Assembly: GCF_900107285.1 (NCBI RefSeq)
Contig: NZ_FNPK01000019.1
Location: 1 to 59,449, forward strand
DNA: 59,449 nt
DNA from: Acinetobacter kyonggiensis
GTDB lineage: Bacteria; Pseudomonadota; Gammaproteobacteria; Pseudomonadales; Moraxellaceae
Direction: 5' to 3'
Shown in pieces: positions 20,639 to 28,047 of this stretch (position 1 is the first letter of the stretch; the number at the start of each line of letters is the position of its first letter). A program made the translations under genes and the position numbers. Below the pieces are notes generated by a model. That model saw nothing but the letters and a program-made list of their open reading frames with translations. It was not told the origin of the DNA and made no database searches.

Positions 20639-21198
20639 AGTAATCCCCATAATTGCGGAAATTCGCTAAAGCCATCTTGACGCATAAAATGCCCCGCTTC
20701 TTTTACAACGTGTATTTGGGCATTAATAAAATGCCCAAATTGTAATGCCAATGGTGGTGGAATATAAGGATCATCACTGGACAGCAACTGTAAACTCAAA
20801 GGCATTTTGGTCTGTAATAAACCACTATCCAAACGTGCCTGTGCAATAAAATCATCTAATTCAGGTCGGCTTGGTAGCTTGGACTTCAATCCAGAAATAA
20901 AAATTCCCGCTTTAATTTTCTGACCTCTATTTTTAAAATGTTGATTCAGATAATGCAGCACACTGATACAACCTAAACCGTGTGCGACAATAATCGTATT
21001 TTTATCCAACTCACGAATTTGCATGTGTAGCGCCTGCTGCCAATGGTGGAATTCAGCTTGATTAGATTCAGGCAATACGATACGTTTAGAAATATGCCCT
21101 GCTTGTTGTATGCTCTGGCTGAGCCATGGAAACCAATGATCATTGCTTGACGCTTGATAACCATGAATAATATAAATTTTCTTTTGCTGTATATTCAT
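20614..21198 (-). CDS. RBBP9/YdeN-type alpha/beta hydrolase with a substituted nucleophile
   Basis: The 194-residue protein matches the RBBP9/YdeN family of small serine hydrolases. It has [17 protein letters not shown] at the start, the aspartate region SSDDPYIPP near 148 and the histidine in [11 protein letters not shown] near 170. The nucleophile elbow, usually G-H-S-x-G, reads AHGLGC, so Gly74 stands where the catalytic serine is expected; one base change (GGT for AGT) explains it. The protein may be an inactive relative or the allele may be damaged. It overlaps the end of coaX by 25 bases tail to tail. Confidence 0.85.
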   Translation of the reverse strand: MNIQQKKIYIIHGYQASSNDHWFPWLSQSIQQAGHISKRIVLPESNQAEFHHWQQALHMQIRELDKNTIIVAHGLGCISVLHYLNQHFKNRGQKIKAGIFISGLKSKLPSRPELDDFIAQARLDSGLLQTKMPLSLQLLSSDDPYIPPPLALQFGHFINAQIHVVKEAGHFMRQDGFSEFPQLWGLLQPILVSG

Positions 21199-21366
21199 AA
21201 ATAATTATTTTTCTTATTAGAATTGGGGAAATAACAGCCTAAAATAGTGTGCTTTTTCACCAACAAAAAATATGAGTATTTTGTAATTTTGCCCTGCTGC
21301 ATCTATAAATCGTGCTTAAAATAATTTCTGCACTGGTCTTATCACAATCGCAATGACTAGAAATAG

Positions 21367-21393
21367 AAAAAGGCGCATTAAGCGCCTTTTTTT
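21367..21393. terminator. Terminator after ffh
   Basis: Arms AAAAAGGCGC (21367-21376) and GCGCCTTTTT enclose a 5-base loop, with T-runs available in both directions. It ends ffh on the minus strand. The rest of the gap upstream to 21199 shows no gene. Confidence 0.9.
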
Positions 21394-21408
21394 GCATAAA
21401 TCAAAAGA

Positions 21409-22818
21409 TTATTTCTTCTGATCATTGCCACCGAACAATGGGCCCATACCGCCACCACCGCCGAATTGTTTTTGCATACCACTGAATGATTTCATCATTT
21501 TTGCCATACCTGACGGATTAGCAAATTTCTTCATCATTTTCGCCATTTGCGCATGCTGTTTAATCAATTTATTGACTTCAACCACATCCATACCACAGCC
21601 TGCTGCAATACGTTTTTTACGGCTTGGATTCATCAAGTCAGGGTTACGGCGCTCTTTGACGGTCATCGATTGAATAATCGCTTCCATCTTTTTCACTTGT
21701 TTTTCAGGATTCGCTTGTGCAATTGCATCTTGAATACCTGAATTACTCATGCCCGGCAACTTGTCTAAGAAGCCCATCATGCCGCCCATTTTATTCATTT
21801 GGTCAAATTGCATCAGCATATCTTCAAAAGTGAAGTTTCCGCCTTTTTGCAATTTTTTCGCCATTTTTTCGGCTTTTTCTTTATCGACTTTACGTTCAAG
21901 TTCTTCGACTAAAGAAAGGACGTCACCCATACCCAAGATACGTTGTGCAATACGCTCAGGATGGAATGGCTCTAGAGCATCGAGCTTTTCGCCCATACCC
22001 AAGAATTTAATTGGCTTACCGGTAATTGCACGAACAGAAAGTGCTGCACCACCGCGGGCATCACCATCGGTTTTGGTTAAAATCACACCTGTAAGCGGTA
22101 AAGCATCATTAAAGGCTTTTGCAGTATTTGCCGCATCTTGACCCGTCATGGCATCAACCACGAACAAAGTTTCAGTTGGATTAATAGCTGCGTGAAGCTC
22201 TTTAATTTCGTCCATCATGTCTTCATCGACATGTAAACGACCTGCGGTATCGACAATTAAAACATCAGCAAACTGAATTTTTGCCTGTTCAATTGCACGC
22301 GTAACAATTGTAATTGGCTTTTCATCAGCAGTTGATGCAATGAAATATGCGCCCACTTCGCCTGCCACAGTTTCTAGCTGTTTAATGGCTGCTGGGCGAT
22401 AAACGTCGGCAGAAACCATCGCAACTTTTTTCTTTTGGCGTTCTTGTAAAAAGCGTGCCAGTTTAGCCGCAGTGGTGGTTTTACCCGCACCTTGTAAACC
22501 AGCCAGCAAAACCACAACAGGTGGCTTTGCTGCAAGGTCGAGGCTTTCATTCGCCGCGCCCATCATTTTTGTTAATTCGTCATGGACGATTTTTACGAAA
22601 GCTTGGCCCGGTGATAACTGAGTCATCACTTCTTGACCCAATGCTTCTTCCTTAACTTTCGCGATGAATTCACGAGTTACAGGTAACGCAACATCGGCTT
22701 CAAGAAGTGCCATACGTACTTCACGTAACGTATCTTTAATATTATCTTCGGTTAGCTGCCCTGAGCCAGTAACATTTCTTAAACTCTGCGTGAGTCGTTC
22801 TGTTAAGGTATCAAACAT
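21409..22818 (-). CDS. ffh: Signal recognition particle protein
   Basis: Ffh binds 4.5S RNA and the signal sequences of nascent membrane proteins, and delivers ribosomes to FtsY. The 469-residue protein has a four-helix N domain, a GTPase G domain (GLQGAGKTTTAAKLA near residue 107, DTAGRLHVDEDM near 192, TKTDGDARGG near 250) and a Met-rich M domain (about 300-469). Its end is rich in Gly and Met. All GTPase motifs are intact. The gene has its own terminator and is divergent from the membrane protein at 22957, a common pairing. Confidence 0.97.
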   Translation of the reverse strand: MFDTLTERLTQSLRNVTGSGQLTEDNIKDTLREVRMALLEADVALPVTREFIAKVKEEALGQEVMTQLSPGQAFVKIVHDELTKMMGAANESLDLAAKPPVVVLLAGLQGAGKTTTAAKLARFLQERQKKKVAMVSADVYRPAAIKQLETVAGEVGAYFIASTADEKPITIVTRAIEQAKIQFADVLIVDTAGRLHVDEDMMDEIKELHAAINPTETLFVVDAMTGQDAANTAKAFNDALPLTGVILTKTDGDARGGAALSVRAITGKPIKFLGMGEKLDALEPFHPERIAQRILGMGDVLSLVEELERKVDKEKAEKMAKKLQKGGNFTFEDMLMQFDQMNKMGGMMGFLDKLPGMSNSGIQDAIAQANPEKQVKKMEAIIQSMTVKERRNPDLMNPSRKKRIAAGCGMDVVEVNKLIKQHAQMAKMMKKFANPSGMAKMMKSFSGMQKQFGGGGGMGPLFGGNDQKK

Positions 22819-22956
22819 TGCAAAATCCGCTTAAAATTGCTAGTTGCAAAAAAATCTTTCTTAAAATAGAAAATTTATGCATAAGATGCTATAGGATACT
22901 GTAGTTCGCATAGAATTTATATAAATGAATATTCATCATCCTGAAAAAGGTTTGAC

Positions 22957-23766
22957 ATGATCAGTCTCCCCTTGGTTTACACGATCTTAGCATTAGTCGC
23001 TTATACCACATCTTTTTGGTATCTGTTTATAAAATTAATGGCTAAACATGATCCAAACCATTGGTTTATTGGTATTATTTTAGGCTTAGGCCTATTGCTC
23101 CATGCAACCGTTTTATACCATGACATGCTCACACCGATGGGGGTGAACTATGATGTTTTTGTCTTAATGTCATTTACATCAGGGCTCATGCTGTTACTTA
23201 GTCTGTTGTTCAGTACTTATCGTCCTATTTTGGCATTGAACTTGATTGGCATTCCTGTGGCAGCCACAGGACTGATTTTAGGTTTTGCCTTGAGCCAACC
23301 CACCCAGTTCATTGAACAGCGCTCTTTGGGTTTAGATATTCATATTATTTTATCACTGTCTGCCTATGCTGTTTTACTCATGGCAACCATACAAGCGGTG
23401 ATTTTATGGTTCCAAAACCGTGAGTTAAAAAACAAACAGAAAAAGCGCTTTTGGGTCAATTTACTGCCCTCTTTTCAAACGATGGAATCCTTACTGTTTG
23501 ACCTGATCAATACCGGTTTTATTTTACTGACCGTGGCGTTGGTTTTTGGTTTCTTTACCATTGATAACTTCTTTGCCCAACATCTGGCACATAAAACAGC
23601 CTTTAGTATTGTGTCATGGTTTGTGTATGGTGCCTTGCTCATTGGTCACTACCAGTTTGGTTGGCGGGGGCAAAAAGCCATTCGCTTTACCTTAATTGGC
23701 TTTTTCTTATTGGCCGTGGGTTTTATCGGTTCCAAGTTTGTTTTAGAAATGGTTTTGGGTAGGTAA
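22957..23766 (+). CDS. CcsA/YpjD-like inner-membrane protein (cytochrome c assembly family)
   Basis: The 269-residue protein has about eight membrane segments and is of the CcsA/ResC/YpjD type. Its C-terminal WRGQKAIRFTLIGFFLLAVG is typical of the YpjD branch encoded beside ffh in many Gammaproteobacteria. Members of the wider family handle haem in cytochrome c maturation; for the YpjD branch the function is not settled. The tryptophan-rich haem-binding motif of true CcsA is not evident. A terminator follows at 23850. Confidence 0.82.
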   Translation: MISLPLVYTILALVAYTTSFWYLFIKLMAKHDPNHWFIGIILGLGLLLHATVLYHDMLTPMGVNYDVFVLMSFTSGLMLLLSLLFSTYRPILALNLIGIPVAATGLILGFALSQPTQFIEQRSLGLDIHIILSLSAYAVLLMATIQAVILWFQNRELKNKQKKRFWVNLLPSFQTMESLLFDLINTGFILLTVALVFGFFTIDNFFAQHLAHKTAFSIVSWFVYGALLIGHYQFGWRGQKAIRFTLIGFFLLAVGFIGSKFVLEMVLGR

Positions 23767-23849
23767 AGTCTTTCTTTATTTCGTTTTACTGATTAAAAAA
23801 TGTGGAGCACTAATTAAATAATGGGCGTGGAACGTGGAAAATACACAAA

Positions 23850-23880
23850 AAAGCCTAATCGGGTAGGATTGGGCTTTGAT
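23850..23880 (+). terminator. Probable terminator after the CcsA/YpjD-like gene
   Basis: Arms AAAGCCTAATC (23850-23860) and GATTGGGCTTT (23867-23877) pair over 11 positions with one G-T pair around a 6-base loop. The T tail is short, so it may be leaky. Confidence 0.65.
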
Positions 23881-23920
23881 TAAAAACATAAATAACTGAT
23901 TTATATAAAATAAAAATATA

Positions 23921-23948
23921 ATTTCGTATAAGGTGTATTATGTTGATT
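23921..23948 (+). other. dif-like XerC/XerD recombination site 1
   Basis: An XerC-type arm ATTTCGTATAA (23921-23931), a 6-base centre GGTGTA and an XerD-type arm TTATGTTGATT (23938-23948) make a complete 28-base dif-type site. Compared with the Acinetobacter pdif consensus arms ATTTCGCATAA and TTATGTTAAAT it differs at one and two positions. As I recall it, the Acinetobacter chromosomal dif has the same left arm and the same centre GGTGTA. It is therefore either the chromosomal dif itself or a chromosomal pdif site. Orientation is C then D. Confidence 0.8.
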
Positions 23949-23962
23949 TTAGGAAAATTAAA

Positions 23963-24732
23963 TTATGGTAAGAAAATAGATATCCCCATCCGACCAATTA
24001 AAAATACTAATAAAATAAGAAAAAACACTCGAATAAAACCACTTCCATAGTGTAAAGCCAAAAATACCCCAAATATCGAACCAACCATATTACAGATAGC
24101 GACTATCGCTCCAATGCTCCATAGAACATGACCCGAAGGGATAAAAAAAGTAATGCAGCACTAAATGTCCCTAAATTCACTAATTTTGCTGAAGCAGAAG
24201 CATTTAAAAAATCAAACCCAAAACACCTGACGAATAGGAAAAGTAAAAAACTTCCGCTACATGGCCCAAAAACTCCATCATAGAATCCAATTAGAGCACC
24301 AAAGAAAATTCCCAATAGAACTTCCCTTTTACCACATTGAATATATGTATGAATTTTTCCTAAATCTTTTTTGATAAATGTATAAATTGCCATTAATATC
24401 AACAGAAAGAAGACAATATATTTCATTAATTCTTTTGGAATGAATGAAACAGACATAGCCCCTAAAAAGGCAAATATAAAGGCTGAAACCATAGTCGGTA
24501 ATATTAGTATCCATATAATTTTTATTCTTTTTATATAAGTAGAAATAGAGGAAAGTGTTCCAGCTAACACAGCTAGTTTATTCGTTCCGAAAACAGTCGC
24601 TAAACTATACTGCGGTAAAGTATGTATAAGCGCAGGCAATTGGACAAGTCCACCACCGCCAACAGCAGCATCGATTAGACCGCCACAAAAAGCAAAAAAA
24701 CCTAATATAATTAAAGTAATATAAAAATCCAT
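23963..24732 (-). pseudogene. TauE/SafE-family transporter, single-base frameshift
   Basis: The first frame gives 209 residues (24732 to 24103) with the family Gly-rich start (CGGLIDAAVGGGGLVQLPAL) and a second repeat (GFYDGVFGPCSGSFLLF). It then leaves the family pattern after NLGTFSAALLFL. Adding one T to the run of seven at 24143-24149 restores a frame reading FFIPSGHVLW. That frame continues through two more membrane segments to a stop at 23963-23965, giving about 256 residues, the normal length. So the gene carries a one-base deletion in a homopolymer, either real or a sequencing error. It lies between two oppositely oriented XerC/XerD sites, as cargo of a pdif module. Confidence 0.85.
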
Positions 24733-24866
24733 ATGAAATGAACAATTCCTTTGATAAAAATATTTTTATCTAATTTTTTATTTTACAAAAACTGCTGTTA
24801 TTTTAACCTACTTAAAATTGTAATGATGCTTTTAAATATTTAATTATTCGACTCGACTTCGTTCCC

Positions 24867-24894
24867 ATTTAATATAATGGTCGTTATGCAAAAT
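24867..24894 (-). other. dif-like XerC/XerD recombination site 2 (inverted)
   Basis: On the minus strand the arms read ATTTTGCATAA and TTATATTAAAT around the centre CGACCA, each one base from the pdif consensus arms ATTTCGCATAA and TTATGTTAAAT. On the plus strand the order is D (24867-24877) then C (24884-24894), opposite to site 1. It closes the module carrying the TauE/SafE gene. Confidence 0.82.
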
Positions 24895-24940
24895 TATCAA
24901 AAAAAATTAGTAAAAATAAAAATTTAAGACTCCCATTTTT

Positions 24941-24968
24941 ATTACGGATAATGACCATTATGCTAATT
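24941..24968 (+). other. dif-like XerC/XerD recombination site 3
   Basis: The arms ATTACGGATAA (24941-24951) and TTATGCTAATT (24958-24968) surround the centre TGACCA. Each arm differs from the pdif consensus at two positions. Orientation is C then D, opposite to site 2, 46 bases away. The centre shares five of six bases with the inverted centre of site 2. The site borders the end of the putative secretion-effector set. Confidence 0.7.
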
Positions 24969-24977
24969 TTAGTCAGA

Positions 24978-25379
24978 TTAACTACATGTACTTTTTCCAG
25001 GTTCTACTTTTTTAATAATATTTAAGTTCTTTTCCTTTAAAATACAAATTTGAGAGCTAAATAATTTATTGATAGTGCTTAAGCTAATTGTATAAGCTAC
25101 ATTTTCTTCTATTTTATTTAAAGGAATATATACACAATTTTTTTCATCAACTGGAAAATTGACGTCTTTATAAGATATATCATATTCACTTTGATATTCT
25201 TTAGAAAAATCAATTTTTCCTATCTCAACTAAAAAACTATCCTTTCCGTAATTTTCAGACTCATTTGTGAAAATACACAAATTATCGTCAATAATTTTTG
25301 TATTAAGATCTCTACTCTGCTGATTACAGCCTATAAGTATTACTGCTAAAAAACTATATGTTATTTTATTCATAATCAT
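24978..25379 (-). CDS. Small lipoprotein, candidate immunity protein
   Basis: I do not recognise the family. The 133-residue protein has a short signal peptide with the lipobox LIGC ending at residue 18, so it should be a lipoprotein facing the periplasm. The mature part is acidic to neutral with a few cysteines, including C-T-F-like and CVYIPL segments. Its start overlaps the stop of the zinc-peptidase gene by 4 bases, which couples their translation. Such coupling of a lipoprotein with a putative toxin is the usual layout of a type VI effector and its periplasmic immunity protein. The immunity role is inference. Confidence 0.65.
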   Translation of the reverse strand: MIMNKITYSFLAVILIGCNQQSRDLNTKIIDDNLCIFTNESENYGKDSFLVEIGKIDFSKEYQSEYDISYKDVNFPVDEKNCVYIPLNKIEENVAYTISLSTINKLFSSQICILKEKNLNIIKKVEPGKSTCS

Positions 25380-26044
25380 GACTTTGGTAATAATTTTTTA
25401 TCATAAGGATTCAATAAAAAACCTCTTAATATTTTTTCAAGGTATTCTGATAATTTTATACTTTTTTGATGATGATTTCTTATGGGCTTTACATTTTGTA
25501 AATACATTGCATCAAACCAAAACTCAATAATCCTACCTTGTTGTTCAAAATTAAAATCTTGAAATTTCTTATTTAAGTCTCGACCTGTTAAGTCTGTATC
25601 ATAAGCTTTTAATTCACCTTTACCAGAATCAGTCGAATCTATTTCGGAGGTATATCCTCCACAACAAAGCTGCTTTATGCCAAGCCAACCAGTGGATTCA
25701 CCCATTTGGTACTGCCAAACATGCACCATTTCGTGAATAAACCAATGGCGTTCTTGACCTAATGCTTTACTATAATCAGGTGTTCTTAAGTAATCATCTT
25801 TGGGTAAATATATCTCACCTGCTGGAGTCATAGCATTACCTGTTCGAGTATGTATAATCCCGCCAATATGTATCCACACTTTAGAATAGTCGACAGCATC
25901 TTTAAAGACTAATCTAGACATAGCAACTTCACCTGAAGTCAGCTTTCTTTTCGTTTCTACTTTTATGACTGATGCTTTTGCCTTCATATCGCCATCTATT
26001 CTTTTTAGTTTTTCGATATAAGTAGAGATAACATTACTCGTCAT
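25376..26044 (-). CDS. Putative zinc metallopeptidase, candidate type VI secretion effector
   Basis: The 222-residue protein contains a zincin motif HEMVH (H104, E105, H108) followed by WQYQMGESTGW. It has no signal peptide. An acidic KGELKAYD segment about 45 residues later could supply the third zinc ligand. The H-E-M-V-H-V-W-Q pattern occurs in proteins of unknown function encoded beside VgrG or PAAR genes. The gene overlaps the PAAR gene upstream by 11 bases and the lipoprotein gene downstream by 4 bases, so the three form a tight operon. Delivery by type VI secretion and a periplasmic target are inferred; the protein substrate cannot be told. Confidence 0.7.
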   Translation of the reverse strand: MTSNVISTYIEKLKRIDGDMKAKASVIKVETKRKLTSGEVAMSRLVFKDAVDYSKVWIHIGGIIHTRTGNAMTPAGEIYLPKDDYLRTPDYSKALGQERHWFIHEMVHVWQYQMGESTGWLGIKQLCCGGYTSEIDSTDSGKGELKAYDTDLTGRDLNKKFQDFNFEQQGRIIEFWFDAMYLQNVKPIRNHHQKSIKLSEYLEKILRGFLLNPYDKKLLPKS

Positions 26045-26564
26045 ATGTATGCTCCTTAGAAATAATTTTTAGTTCAATTTGTTCAACTTCACTACCTGTT
26101 ATAAGTTTAGTAAAACCATTTTTATCACTTGTTCCATGAATAACTTCACCATTTTTATGGACTTCATAACAAACTTCAGTCAGTGGCTCACCTGTTAACT
26201 CATCTTGTAATAAAAATCTTTGACCATACTGAAACTCAGGTTTAGATACAAAGTTATTAGTATTTTTTGATTTTGATAAGGTTTGGGAACTACCTGATCC
26301 ACTACTCATGACAGCAAGGTCAGAAATTTTTAAATATCTTGAACCACAAGTCGAAGTATCACCGATAGCAACAATACTTTTATCGCTAACAATCATAAAA
26401 CCTTGATTAGAGACAATAGCTCTCGATTGAACTTTACATTTAGGGCAATAATGCGTCATTCCATCTAGATGTACAGCCTTACCCTCAACCAGAAAAGATG
26501 AGTCACCTAAAATAATGATTCCACCATGATCCGTTTTACAACCAATGGTAATTAATGCTTTCAT
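26034..26564 (-). CDS. PAAR-domain protein with C-terminal transthyretin-like extension
   Basis: PAAR proteins cap the VgrG spike of type VI secretion systems and carry effectors. Residues 1-95 fit a PAAR domain (TIGCKTDHGG start, CPKCKV pair, GDTSTCG near residue 88). A Ser-rich linker follows. Residues 115-170 (RFLLQDELTGEPLTEVCYEV, then DKNGFTKL) resemble the small beta-sandwich extension often seen on PAAR and VgrG proteins that binds the cargo. No VgrG or other secretion genes are in the window, so this would be an orphan cargo set loaded on a machine encoded elsewhere. Confidence 0.82.
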   Translation of the reverse strand: MKALITIGCKTDHGGIIILGDSSFLVEGKAVHLDGMTHYCPKCKVQSRAIVSNQGFMIVSDKSIVAIGDTSTCGSRYLKISDLAVMSSGSGSSQTLSKSKNTNNFVSKPEFQYGQRFLLQDELTGEPLTEVCYEVHKNGEVIHGTSDKNGFTKLITGSEVEQIELKIISKEHTYDE

Positions 26565-27021
26565 TTATAATTTTATATTTGATTAATAATATCGCTATTA
26601 AAACATAAGAAATAATTGATACAAAATTTGAGCTCCCCTAAATTGAAGTCTATTTAACCCAAATCTTGCTTAAGAAAGGCTGTTTATTTATCTTAAGCCT
26701 AATGATTATTTTTCAAGACAAAACATTCTAATTTAAATTGGTTGGTTTAGTTGTAACTATGTTGACTGGTCAATTTGGGGTAAATCGAGTCTTACGTAAT
26801 CGTATTAAATAATTTAATCCTTAGATCATATAAAGAAAACTAAATCCTGTGCTTGACTCTTGTAGTTAAAAACAGGACATTTTAATTGGTGAATAACAGC
26901 ATTTGTTATTCACCAAATACTCATACCGATCTCAGGCTATAATATTTCAAAGCCCTTTGCCTAGACAACCCACACAAAAAAACGTATAACACCGTTTTTC
27001 AATTTGACTGGTGACACCGCT
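26565..27021. other. Intergenic region with hairpins, no gene seen
   Basis: The 457 bases between the PAAR gene and dusC hold no convincing frame. They contain an imperfect hairpin TCCTGT/ACAGGA (26844-26877) and the strong inverted repeat described separately. I looked for a fourth dif-like site here and found only poor partial matches. Confidence 0.5.
26886..26916. repeat. Perfect 12-base inverted repeat upstream of dusC
   Basis: TTGGTGAATAAC (26886-26897) and GTTATTCACCAA (26905-26916) are exact complements around a 7-base loop. No T-run follows on either strand, so it is unlikely to be a simple terminator. It could be an operator or a structured leader of dusC, which starts about 105 bases later. 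Confidence 0.55.
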
Positions 27022-27951
27022 GTGAAACTCATTCTTGCACCCATGGAAGGCTTAACCGATCCCATTATGCGTGATGTACTGACGCATATCGGCAGCTTTG
27101 ACTGGTGTGTCACTGAGTTTATTCGTGTCACCAACTCTGTCTTGCCTGACCACGTTTATCATCATTATTGTCCTGAATTACTGACTGAAGGTAAAACTGC
27201 GGCAGGTACTCCCGTACATGTACAATTTCTAGGCAATGATCCTGAAATGCTGGCAGCCAATGCCATTCGCGCTGTAGCACTGGGTGCACCTGCCATTGAT
27301 ATGAACTTTGGTTGCCCTGCCAAAACAGTGAACCGTCACCGTGGTGGTTCAGTGCTGTTAGATGAACCTGAAGTGGTTTATGAACTGGTCAAAGCCGTTC
27401 GGGATGCTGTACCTAACCATATTCCAGTCTCTGCAAAAATGCGTTTAGGCTATATGGACAGAAACTTTACTTTAGAAAATGCACATGCGATTGAAGATGC
27501 AGGCGCCGCTTGGATAACTGTACATGCTCGGACCAAAGCCGAAGGTTATACGCCCCCTGCATTTTGGGATCAGCTGCAACCCATTCGTGAAGCACTTAAA
27601 ATCAATGTAATTGCCAATGGTGAAATTTGGACCAATAACGATGCTAAACAATGTCGTTTAGAGTCAGGTTGTGAAGATTTAATGATTGGTCGTGGTGCAG
27701 TCACCACCCCCGATTTAACCCGATGTATCCGCCAAAATTTAGATGAAGCACTCATCACTTGGGATGAGCTTTTAGCCCTACAAATTCGTTTCCTACATGG
27801 CCCTTATAAAAAAGAAATTAATATGGTAGGACGCTACAAGCAATGGATTGGTATGATGTCAAAGCATTACCCTGAAGCAAAAATGCTGTGGAATGAAGTC
27901 AAACGTATCAAGCAGCTAAGTGAAATTATTGAAAAACTAAAAATTTCTTAA
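27022..27951 (+). CDS. dusC: tRNA-dihydrouridine synthase
   Basis: Dus enzymes reduce a uridine of the tRNA D-loop with FMN and NADPH. DusC acts on U16 in E. coli. The frame is open from a TTG at 27004, but the GTG at 27022 gives the family start (KLILAPMEGLTDPIMRD), for 309 residues. The TIM barrel shows MNFGCPAKTVNRHRGGSVLL with the catalytic cysteine (about residue 99), KMRLGY near 140, HARTKAEGY near 168 and NGEIW near 203. The length and HRGGSVLL context favour the DusC branch. No strong ribosome-binding site is visible for either start. Confidence 0.9.
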   Translation: MKLILAPMEGLTDPIMRDVLTHIGSFDWCVTEFIRVTNSVLPDHVYHHYCPELLTEGKTAAGTPVHVQFLGNDPEMLAANAIRAVALGAPAIDMNFGCPAKTVNRHRGGSVLLDEPEVVYELVKAVRDAVPNHIPVSAKMRLGYMDRNFTLENAHAIEDAGAAWITVHARTKAEGYTPPAFWDQLQPIREALKINVIANGEIWTNNDAKQCRLESGCEDLMIGRGAVTTPDLTRCIRQNLDEALITWDELLALQIRFLHGPYKKEINMVGRYKQWIGMMSKHYPEAKMLWNEVKRIKQLSEIIEKLKIS

Positions 27952-28047
27952 ATTTTAAATAAAAATTTTTAATAGTTTAAAAGGTTTTATTTTTCAATCA
28001 AAAACTAATAATATAGGTTATATATAAAATAATGTTTAGAAAATAAA

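Noticed and set aside
24329..24514. Frame of 61 residues inside the broken TauE/SafE gene
   Set aside because: It is an out-of-frame shadow; the family sequence is in the other frame before and after the missing base.
26585..26625. Possible fourth XerC/XerD site (ATTAAAACATAA followed by ATTGATACAAA)
   Set aside because: The left half recalls the XerD arm, but the right half matches the XerC arm poorly and the spacing is off.
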